32,288 bases of DNA from an uncultured Clostridia bacterium (GTDB lineage: Bacteria > Bacillota > Clostridia > Christensenellales > Borkfalkiaceae). Both the position numbers and the translations under genes were made by a program. The notes under the pieces were generated by a model. That model was not told where the DNA came from and made no database searches. It was given only the letters and a program-made list of their open reading frames with translations. Shown piece by piece: positions 24,329-30,966 of the stretch. Every line of letters starts with the position of its first letter. Position 1 is the first letter of the stretch. The stretch covers positions 1 to 32,288 of the forward strand of contig CALVWX010000018.1 in assembly GCA_944368215.1 (NCBI GenBank), given 5' to 3'.

Positions 24329-24682
24329 TTAATTCATAGCGTAAACAGCTATGATATTTTTATTTATATTGAGGGCTGTGGAGACGACGTTTAAAATGTC
24401 GTTGCGCGTCATTATATTATCGGCGCCGCGGCATACAATCACAACACCCTCTATCCCGTCTTCGTCTTCGGTTACGAATACCTGGTTTTCGCCCACGCCT
24501 TCTACCGATGAAAGGATTGCCTCAAGCCTGATTTCCGTCTGAGTTTTATCCGTCACCGTTCCGGCGGAAACGTCCCCGCCGCTGTCGTAGAATATTACGA
24601 CTATGGCTATCAGCGCGAACACCAGGACAAGTATTATTAAAAGCGTTTTGTTGGCCTTTATTGCTTCAATAAGTTTTTTCAT
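24329..24682 (-). CDS. spoIIIAG: Stage III sporulation protein AG
   Basis: A 117-residue protein with one membrane helix (about 13-32) and a ring-building motif domain containing LEAILSSVEGVGENQVFVT. SpoIIIAG makes a large ring in the feeding-tube channel between mother cell and forespore. It is shorter than the B. subtilis protein (about 229), lacking its long beta-sheet insert. It overlaps spoIIIAF by 4 nt. Confidence 0.92.
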   Translation of the reverse strand: MKKLIEAIKANKTLLIILVLVFALIAIVVIFYDSGGDVSAGTVTDKTQTEIRLEAILSSVEGVGENQVFVTEDEDGIEGVVIVCRGADNIMTRNDILNVVSTALNINKNIIAVYAMN

Positions 24683-25101
24683 TGTACGTTTATATTTATA
24701 TAACCGAGTTCGCTCAAATATGATAAGATATCTTCGATTAGTCCGCTTTCGACATTATTAGTGTAAATTGTAACGCCGTTTTCCCTGAAAGATCCGTCCT
24801 CGTAGATAATTTTCACTTCGCAGTCGCACTGCACGCCGATATTCTCCTCTATCATTTTCTCGAGCTGCTCGCTCTGGCTCTGCGAATAAACCGAACATAC
24901 ATAATCATAGTCGACGATGCCGCCGTCCTCCTCGGGAAGTTTGAGATTGAATATGCCGAACACAGGGCTTATCAGAATAAATATACAGGCGATGCGCAAC
25001 ACAAAATTTACACTTTTATTGAGTTTTCCTTCCGGAATTATCATGCCGACAACTACAGTCAGAAAAACCGCGCCGGCCGCGAGCGAAATATAAGCAGTCA
25101 T
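24679..25101 (-). CDS. spoIIIAF: Stage III sporulation protein AF
   Basis: A 140-residue protein with two membrane helices (about 3-22 and 30-52) and a soluble C-terminal domain with a ring-building fold. The ATG at 25101 overlaps the spoIIIAE stop as ATGA; the frame is open much further upstream, but that part is the shadow of spoIIIAE. Confidence 0.92.
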   Translation of the reverse strand: MTAYISLAAGAVFLTVVVGMIIPEGKLNKSVNFVLRIACIFILISPVFGIFNLKLPEEDGGIVDYDYVCSVYSQSQSEQLEKMIEENIGVQCDCEVKIIYEDGSFRENGVTIYTNNVESGLIEDILSYLSELGYININVQ

Positions 25102-26276
25102 ATGAAATTTGTTGCCGAGCTTATAATGAGCATGACGACGAGAGCGTACATAAACGCAACAGTACACAGGCCCGCAATAAAATATTCTATATCCGACGCG
25201 AGGTCGGAAAAGAGCGAAAATAAAGTGCCCTCTCCGAGCGGCTGGACCACGGCGGCAACAAGTTTTAAAATCAGTGAAAACGCCGCAAAAGAAATTATCG
25301 GAGAAGCCACTTCGGCAATAAGAAGGACTATTCCTACTACGCCGACCGAGCTTTTTATGACAGAACCCGCCGCTACCACCATATCGACGCCCGCGGAAAG
25401 AAAGTTGCCGACTATAGGTACCGAACTTCCGACGAGATATTTTGTGGCCTTGAAGAAGATACCGTCGAAAATGGATGACGCGGTGCTCTGCACGGTGATG
25501 AAGAGCGAAAATACAGCCAGCGTTATGCCTATCACCCATTTTAAAATGCTTTTTAAAAGCTTAGACGTTCCCGAAAAGGATAAATCGGGTGAGAGTTTGG
25601 ATATAAAATTTATAACTATTATTGCAACAGTCGCCGGGAAGATTATGCCGCTGACGATGCTGACGGCGCCGCCGGATATAAAGAGCGCCGAAGGCTGGTA
25701 AATTGCGCCCGCCCCGCTGCCTCCCGTCAGAACGGTGAGAGTGACAAGTATGGGAGTCACCACTTCCACCTGTGCCTTTATGTTGTTTATGCTCTGCGTC
25801 GCGGAAGAAATAAGACCGCCGAGCATTGCGACGAGGATGGTTATTATGAGCGCATAACAGGCTATCCGCACGGCTTTGGCGGTGCTTCTGCTCATGGGTC
25901 CGTCTTCCGCACTCTTTATTATCGCACACAGAATGGCGAGCGCAATTATCTGCGCGAAAGCGGGCACAAGAGACAGCACGTTGCTGAACAGCACGGAAAA
26001 AAGTTCGCCGAAGTAGCTTGAATAATTTATGCCGAGATTGCCGTGCATGAGGTATTCGACAATTTCTCTTGCGCTGTCACCAAAAGTAAACAGAAAGTCG
26101 TTACCGTGCTCTTCAAGGTAATTCTGGAGAGCCGATAAGTCAAGGCCGTCTAAAATCGTGGAAATATTGTCGTTAAGTTCCTGCTCCGCATCATCGGCAA
26201 ACGCCGTGCCGCAAAAAAGCATGAGCGCGACGACAGCGACTGCAAGAATGACTAAAATTCTGATTTTTGTCTTCAT
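25098..26276 (-). CDS. spoIIIAE: Stage III sporulation protein AE
   Basis: A 392-residue polytopic protein with a cleavable signal peptide (MKTKIRILVILAVAVVALML..., ending near AFA) and a C-terminal permease-like region of several helices. It is thought to be the transmembrane channel part of the SpoIIIA-SpoIIQ complex. I use the ATG at 26276, which overlaps the spoIIIAD stop as ATGA. Confidence 0.94.
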   Translation of the reverse strand: MKTKIRILVILAVAVVALMLFCGTAFADDAEQELNDNISTILDGLDLSALQNYLEEHGNDFLFTFGDSAREIVEYLMHGNLGINYSSYFGELFSVLFSNVLSLVPAFAQIIALAILCAIIKSAEDGPMSRSTAKAVRIACYALIITILVAMLGGLISSATQSINNIKAQVEVVTPILVTLTVLTGGSGAGAIYQPSALFISGGAVSIVSGIIFPATVAIIVINFISKLSPDLSFSGTSKLLKSILKWVIGITLAVFSLFITVQSTASSIFDGIFFKATKYLVGSSVPIVGNFLSAGVDMVVAAGSVIKSSVGVVGIVLLIAEVASPIISFAAFSLILKLVAAVVQPLGEGTLFSLFSDLASDIEYFIAGLCTVAFMYALVVMLIISSATNFI

Positions 26277-26662
26277 ACGCTGTTTATAAGCGATAATATC
26301 ACCTCGAACATTGCCTGAAGAATTGGCACGGCCATCACAAAAATTATGAGTTTGCCGCACATGACGAGCTTGTCCGAAAGACTGTCGAAACCGAGGTCTC
26401 TTACCGCACCCGCAGTTATTTCAATCAGATACCCCACGCCGACCACTTTGAAAATAAGCCGAACTACAGAGCTGTCGATTCCCGTCTGTTCGGTGAACTG
26501 CCTTATAAACTCAACGCTGACCGACAGATAATCGAAGCCGAAAAGAACGAGCATGACGCCGCCCGCCGTAAGGCACATCGGCACGAATTCAGGCTTGTTT
26601 GCTTTAAGAATGGTGGCGCAAACGGCTGTGATTACCGCCACGCAACAAATTTTTGCTATCAT
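26273..26662 (-). CDS. spoIIIAD: Stage III sporulation protein AD
   Basis: A 129-residue membrane protein with about four helices and the conserved core GIDSSVVRLIFKVVGVGYLIEITAGAVRDLG. It overlaps spoIIIAC by one base (TGATG). Confidence 0.94.
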   Translation of the reverse strand: MIAKICCVAVITAVCATILKANKPEFVPMCLTAGGVMLVLFGFDYLSVSVEFIRQFTEQTGIDSSVVRLIFKVVGVGYLIEITAGAVRDLGFDSLSDKLVMCGKLIIFVMAVPILQAMFEVILSLINSV

Positions 26663-26859
26663 CAGAAAGTATCGAACAGCGTTTTAATCTGCTCAAACAG
26701 GTCGGCTATCATTGAAATTACCACTGTAAGCACTATAATAAGCCCTACAAGGCTGACTATAGTTGCAATATCGTCGCGGTCAGATTTTTTTAAAATCTGA
26801 CAGATTATGGTAATTATTATGCCGACAGCGGCGATTTTAAAAATTATGCTGATATCCAT
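26662..26859 (-). CDS. spoIIIAC: Stage III sporulation protein AC
   Basis: A 65-residue protein with two membrane helices and the conserved link QILKKSDRDDIATIVSLVG. Its start shares one base with the spoIIIAB stop. Confidence 0.94.
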   Translation of the reverse strand: MDISIIFKIAAVGIIITIICQILKKSDRDDIATIVSLVGLIIVLTVVISMIADLFEQIKTLFDTF

Positions 26860-27284
26860 TATGCAAGTAAAACGGCTATGAGAATGCCTATCATCAACGC
26901 TATTTTAATGTACAGGGAGCTGTGTTTTTTATAGTTTTCCCCGCTCTCCTCCATCATTTTTTTTATGGCCGGCTTGCGCTCGTTGAGATAATCGATTTGC
27001 GATACACTGTCGCTCACGCCGATATTTTTTACGTAATCGCTTAAAAACTGCCCGTCGGCCCCGCCAAGCACGCGTCTGCCGGCCAAAATATCCGGTATGA
27101 ATTTGAAATCCGCCGCAACCTGCGACAAGCGCATTTTCCCGAACTTTAAATTTATAAGCATGCGCTCGTTGAATTCATACAGTTCGGCAAAGACTGCAGC
27201 GCGCTTCTTTTTATCGGACGAAAGGAGCACCCCTATCGCCGTCGTCGCCGCAATTATCGCGCACAATATCAAAATTTTTATCAT
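26859..27284 (-). CDS. spoIIIAB: Stage III sporulation protein AB
   Basis: A 141-residue protein with an N-terminal and a C-terminal membrane helix and a GspF-like helical middle. Conserved features are the L-I-N-L-K-F-G-K-M-x-L-S segment and S-L-Y-I-K-I-A-L-M-I-G near the end. Its start lies 74 nt inside spoIIIAA, with AAAGG 9 nt before the ATG. Confidence 0.92.
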   Translation of the reverse strand: MIKILILCAIIAATTAIGVLLSSDKKKRAAVFAELYEFNERMLINLKFGKMRLSQVAADFKFIPDILAGRRVLGGADGQFLSDYVKNIGVSDSVSQIDYLNERKPAIKKMMEESGENYKKHSSLYIKIALMIGILIAVLLA

Positions 27285-28110
27285 AAATTACGACCTTTTT
27301 GCCGATGCCCGTCAGGCGGCAGAAATAATCGAAAGGCATGCTTTTTAAAATATTCTCGTCCGTCACATGGGTAGACGCGCACACCGCGATGCCGCAGTCG
27401 GCGGCATACCTGACCGCCGCGATATCATTCGGCCCGTAGAGCTCGTCCGTAACGATGACCTGCGGCTTCATGGCCCTAATCGCGCAGGCAAAGGCGGAAA
27501 GTTTGTCCCCGCCGCGCACTATATCGCACCTCTCGCCTAAGTTGTAGCCATCACCGTCGCAATCGGCGGCCGAAATTTCGTCGCGTTCGTCAAATATCAG
27601 AACATTGTAGCGCGCGCCCAGCCTGCGCGCGAGATCGCGCAGCATTGTCGTTTTCCCGAACCCTGGAGGCGAAAAGATGAGCACGCTCCTGGCGCCAGGT
27701 TTCTGGGTTGTCCCAAAAATATCGTCCGCACATCCGACTATGTCATGCGGTATTCTGATATTGAGCGAAGTTACACACCTGACTGCGTTTATGCTCCCGT
27801 TTTGAGTGACATACTGCCCGGCAACGCCTATTCTCACGCCGCCGTCGAGTGTGACGTAAGCGTTTTTCAGCTGTTCCGTATAAGCGTAGACGCCGTCTGA
27901 AATTGCCGAAGACAGCAGCCCGTCCACATCGTAGACGCGCAGGGCTTCGGACGGATTTTTACATGCGCCGAATTTATTTATATATTCATATTCCCCGCGG
28001 TATTCAATTATGACAGGCTGTCCCCGCCTTATCCTTATTTCCGTAAGGAAATTGATATTTAGGCAATCTATCGCCCTCTTCAGTTCCATCGGCAAAAATT
28101 TGAGGTTCAC
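27211..28110 (-). CDS. spoIIIAA: Stage III sporulation protein AA (ATPase)
   Basis: A 299-residue secretion-type ATPase, the motor of the SpoIIIA-SpoIIQ channel. Walker A SPPGFGKTT (147-155), FDERDEI (173-179), Walker B VIVTDE (218-223). I use the GTG at 28110, as the FLP before Met8 aligns with the start of the B. subtilis protein, but neither this GTG nor the ATG at 28089 has a Shine-Dalgarno. A sigma-E-like pair (AAATATT, 15 nt, CAAATTTT) ends 5 nt before the ATG at 28089, so a leaderless start there is possible. Confidence 0.92.
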   Translation of the reverse strand: MNLKFLPMELKRAIDCLNINFLTEIRIRRGQPVIIEYRGEYEYINKFGACKNPSEALRVYDVDGLLSSAISDGVYAYTEQLKNAYVTLDGGVRIGVAGQYVTQNGSINAVRCVTSLNIRIPHDIVGCADDIFGTTQKPGARSVLIFSPPGFGKTTMLRDLARRLGARYNVLIFDERDEISAADCDGDGYNLGERCDIVRGGDKLSAFACAIRAMKPQVIVTDELYGPNDIAAVRYAADCGIAVCASTHVTDENILKSMPFDYFCRLTGIGKKVVIYDKNFDIVRDNCGDDGDRGAPFVR

Positions 28111-28132
28111 ACTTTAAAATATTTAAAAGGGC

Positions 28133-28162
28133 ATAAAAAAAGACCGCCAAAAGGCGGTCTTT
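28133..28162 (-). terminator. Intrinsic terminator of htpG
   Basis: A 10-bp stem AAAGACCGCC/GGCGGTCTTT with a loop of four A; on the minus strand a T-run follows. Confidence 0.93.
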
Positions 28163-28174
28163 TAAAAATTTTAT

Positions 28175-30028
28175 TTATTTTACATATTCGCCGAGGAGGG
28201 TCATGTTCTCGTTCATGAACTTATCGAACTCTTCGGGAGTAAGCTTTTTGAAGGAAAGCAGCGCGAGCGAGTATACGTATCCCGCGACAAACTTCTGCTT
28301 TTCGTCGTCGAGTTCTTTTATTTTGGAAATAACGGGATTGGCCGTGTTGATTATCATTGTTTTTGCAACGTCGCCGTCGCTCATGCCGTAGAATGCGCCC
28401 ATTTCGGAGTATCTGCGCATGTACTCGTCGACGTTGATGACGGCGGGAACGGCTGTATTTTTAAGCGCCTGCGTCTTTATCGTCAGCTTATCGTCGCCGA
28501 TTGCATTTTTGAAAATATCTATCAGCACACTGTCGTCCGCGGAGTCCTGTTCCTTGAGCGCGCCTGCAATATCGGCGTCGATGCGCATAAATTTGAGTTT
28601 ATCCGGCATCTTATACTCGAGATAGCTTACAAAATGAGGGTCTATGAAATTATCGCAGATTATGGCGTTAAGTCCCGCATCTTTGAACATTTTGATATAC
28701 TGCGCCTGCTGTTGTTCGTCTGATACGTAGTATATCGTGGAAGGTTCGGATTTCTTTTCCTCTTTCTTTTCTTCTTTTTCTGCGCTCTCGCCGACCTCGT
28801 CACTCTTTTCATCTTCGGCGGGGAGTCCTAAGAATTCATTGATATTCTTATACTCGCCGTTGATATCCTTGTAGATAATGATATCCTTGACGCGCTGATA
28901 GAAGTCGTCATCCTTTATGCAGCCGAATTTGATGAAGTTTGCAAGGTCGCTCCAGCATTCTTCGTACTTTTTCCTGTCAGTTTTGAAGAGAGAACCGAGC
29001 TTATCGGCAACCTTTCTGGTAATATACTTGGTAATTCGCTGAACCTGCCTGTCGTTCTGAAGGAAGGAACGCGAAACGTTCAGAGGGATATCGGGGCAAT
29101 CGATAACGCCGTTTAAAAGCATAAGGAATTCGGGGATGACTTCCTTTATATTGTCGGCAATAAACACCTGATTGCAATAAAGCTTTACCTTGCCGCGCTC
29201 AAGCTCAACCTTGTTCTTGACCTTGGGAAAATAAAGGATACCCTTTAATTTAAAGGGATAATCCATATCGAGATGTACCCAGAAGATGGGCGGGGTGAAA
29301 TCGAGGAATGTATCGGTGTAGAACTCTTTGTACTCCTCGTCCGTGCAGTCCTTGGCGGACTTTAAATAGAGCGGCGTCGTCGTGTTGAGCGGTTTATCCT
29401 TGCCGTCGCCCTTATAGTCGACATAGATATTATAGGGCATGAAAGAGCAGTATTTTTTGACGAGCTCTTTTATTTTGCTCTCTTCAAGGAACTCCTTCTC
29501 CTCGTCGAGAATGTGCATTACAATCCTGGTGCCGCGCCCGGACTTGTCGCATTCTTCAATGGTATAAGTCTTGTTGCCGTCCGACTGCCAGTGCACGGCG
29601 GGGCTGCCGTCGTAAGATTTTGTAAATATTTCAACGTTGCCCGAAACCATGTAAGCCGAATAGAAACCAAGGCCGAAATGACCGATTATGCCGTCGCCGC
29701 CCGCCTTTTCATACTTTGCAAGGAAATCGGAAGCACCCGAAAAGGCAATCTGGGTTATGTACTTTTCGACTTCTTCCTCCGTCATGCCTATACCGTTATC
29801 CTCAACGGAAAGCGTTTTGGCGTCTTTATCGACGGAAATTTTTATGCAGTATTCCTCACCATCGGCCTCGGCGGCCGCGCCCATAGAAACAAGCTTTTTA
29901 AATTTTGTAATTGCGTCGATGCCGTTGGCGATAATCTCCCTCAGGAAGATATCCTTGTCGGAGTAAAGCCACTTTTTGATTATCGGCATCATGTTTTCGC
30001 TGGAAATTTGTATATTACCCTCTTTCAT
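28175..30028 (-). CDS. htpG: Hsp90-family chaperone HtpG
   Basis: A 617-residue Hsp90. The N-terminal GHKL ATPase shows E31, N35 and D38 (EIIANGID), DNGIGMT and GHFGLGFYSAYMV; the middle domain has the P-L-N-V-S-R-S-F-L-Q-N-D-R motif; a charged linker lies at about 410-430. GGAGG is 6 nt before the ATG. No CIRCE element is seen. A weak promoter pair (TTGCTC, 18 nt, TTTAAT; 30079-30108) lies upstream. Confidence 0.96.
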   Translation of the reverse strand: MKEGNIQISSENMMPIIKKWLYSDKDIFLREIIANGIDAITKFKKLVSMGAAAEADGEEYCIKISVDKDAKTLSVEDNGIGMTEEEVEKYITQIAFSGASDFLAKYEKAGGDGIIGHFGLGFYSAYMVSGNVEIFTKSYDGSPAVHWQSDGNKTYTIEECDKSGRGTRIVMHILDEEKEFLEESKIKELVKKYCSFMPYNIYVDYKGDGKDKPLNTTTPLYLKSAKDCTDEEYKEFYTDTFLDFTPPIFWVHLDMDYPFKLKGILYFPKVKNKVELERGKVKLYCNQVFIADNIKEVIPEFLMLLNGVIDCPDIPLNVSRSFLQNDRQVQRITKYITRKVADKLGSLFKTDRKKYEECWSDLANFIKFGCIKDDDFYQRVKDIIIYKDINGEYKNINEFLGLPAEDEKSDEVGESAEKEEKKEEKKSEPSTIYYVSDEQQQAQYIKMFKDAGLNAIICDNFIDPHFVSYLEYKMPDKLKFMRIDADIAGALKEQDSADDSVLIDIFKNAIGDDKLTIKTQALKNTAVPAVINVDEYMRRYSEMGAFYGMSDGDVAKTMIINTANPVISKIKELDDEKQKFVAGYVYSLALLSFKKLTPEEFDKFMNENMTLLGEYVK

Positions 30029-30078
30029 GTTAAACCTCCGTATTATAACATTAATATATATAAACGCGGAAAAATCCC

Positions 30079-30108
30079 ATTAAACCTTTTTGTCCGGACT
30101 TTGAGCAA
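30079..30108 (-). promoter_or_regulatory. Possible htpG promoter
   Basis: Minus strand: TTGCTC (30103-30108), 18 nt, TTTAAT (30079-30084). The spacer holds the palindrome GTCCGGAC. Another TATAAT at 30042-30047 is too close to the ribosome binding site to serve. Confidence 0.35.
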
Positions 30109-30155
30109 TATTTCATTAAAATTATAGCAGTTTATACACAACCATTTAACACATC

Positions 30156-30192
30156 AAAAAAAACAGTTCCGCAATCAAGCGACTGCGGAACT
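30156..30192 (-). terminator. Terminator of the acetyltransferase gene
   Basis: A 9-bp stem AGTTCCGCA/TGCGGAACT with a 10-nt loop (30165-30173 with 30184-30192), followed by eight T on the minus strand. Confidence 0.85.
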
Positions 30193-30197
30193 ATTTT

Positions 30198-30836
30198 TTA
30201 AGTCATATCAATTAATGCCTGAATATTTCCTGACTGGATATATTTTATACGCTCCAGTATTCTGTCCGGCGGAAGCTCCCACCATTTCAACCTTAACAGA
30301 GCATCAATGACTTCGTCAGAAAAACGCTTGCGGATAAATTTTGCAGGAACGCCGCCGACAATTGTATAAGGAGGAACGTCCTTTGTTACAACTGCCCGCG
30401 CGCCGATAATTGCACCGTCGCCAATCTTTACTCCGGCGAGAATAACGGCTTCGTAACCTATCCACACATCGTTGCCGATAATTATATCGCCTTTGTTGTC
30501 CCACGCTTTATCTGCCCAAATACCATGGTCCCACTCGTCATAAAAAATCGGGAAAGGATATGTTGACAACGAATGCATTGTATGGTTTGCGCTGTTAAAC
30601 AAAAACTTCGCTCCGCAGGCAATAGAGCAAAACTTTCCGATTTTCAATTTATCGTGGTTGATTTGATAATGATACAAAACGTTGTTCTTTTCAAAGTCTT
30701 TAGGGTTATTTACAAAATCGTTATAAAAGGTGAATTCGCCTACTTCGATATTACTATTTGTTATTACGTTTTTCAGATACACAATTGTATCGTCCCCTCT
30801 GCGGGGATATATTTTTTTGCTATCCGGAATAGCCAT
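30198..30836 (-). CDS. Vat/CatB-family xenobiotic O-acetyltransferase
   Basis: A 212-residue left-handed beta-helix (hexapeptide repeat) acetyltransferase. The pattern [39 protein letters not shown] with catalytic His85, [26 protein letters not shown] and KWWELPPD is that of the family that includes Vat (streptogramin A) and CatB-type (chloramphenicol) enzymes. It lacks decisive residues for naming a drug, and many such proteins in gut Firmicutes have unknown substrates. GGAG is about 10 nt before the ATG. An 11-codon leader ORF and complementary stem arms precede it, which suggests drug-responsive control. It has its own terminator and looks like an accessory gene between htpG and the S1 gene. 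Confidence 0.85.
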   Translation of the reverse strand: MAIPDSKKIYPRRGDDTIVYLKNVITNSNIEVGEFTFYNDFVNNPKDFEKNNVLYHYQINHDKLKIGKFCSIACGAKFLFNSANHTMHSLSTYPFPIFYDEWDHGIWADKAWDNKGDIIIGNDVWIGYEAVILAGVKIGDGAIIGARAVVTKDVPPYTIVGGVPAKFIRKRFSDEVIDALLRLKWWELPPDRILERIKYIQSGNIQALIDMT

Positions 30837-30880
30837 AGATTTTTATCTCCTTTTTTATTTATTTTCTCAGACTATTCCGG
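30824..30880 (-). promoter_or_regulatory. Candidate translational attenuator
   Basis: In the minus-strand RNA CCGGAAUAG (30872-30880, codons 8-11 of the leader ORF) is perfectly complementary to CUAUUCCGG (30824-30832, codons 2-5 of the acetyltransferase). Pairing would put the ribosome binding site and AUG in a 39-nt loop that also holds a small AGAU/AUCU stem over them. Confidence 0.5.
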
Positions 30881-30902
30881 CAAATACAATGCAAAGTTTC
30901 AC
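30867..30902 (-). CDS. Leader peptide MKLCIVFAGIV
   Basis: An 11-codon ORF starting with GTG at 30902, with a perfect AAGGAGG 7 nt upstream, ending 31 nt before the acetyltransferase start. Its last codons form one arm of the attenuator stem. Size, position and hydrophobic I-V-F-A sequence recall leader peptides of erm and cat resistance genes, where a drug-stalled ribosome opens the stem. Its translation is a prediction. Confidence 0.55.
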   Translation of the reverse strand: MKLCIVFAGIV

Positions 30903-30921
30903 AGAACTTCCTCCTTAATGC

Positions 30922-30949
30922 ATAAAGGCCGCAACTAAAGTTGCGGCCT
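30922..30949 (-). terminator. Terminator-like hairpin after the IspH-S1 gene
   Basis: An 11-bp stem AGGCCGCAACT/AGTTGCGGCCT with almost no loop, then only TTTATG on the minus strand. As no promoter is seen between this and the leader ORF, readthrough may feed the acetyltransferase. Confidence 0.7.
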
Positions 30950-30966
30950 CATTTTGACTTTAATAA

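Noticed and set aside
25102-25539. N-terminal extension of the spoIIIAF frame
   Set aside because: It lies wholly within spoIIIAE, reads as Arg/His-rich noise, and the ATGA overlap gives the natural start.
30029-30157. CIRCE element before htpG
   Set aside because: No TTAGCACTC-N9-GAGTGCTAA or near match is present.
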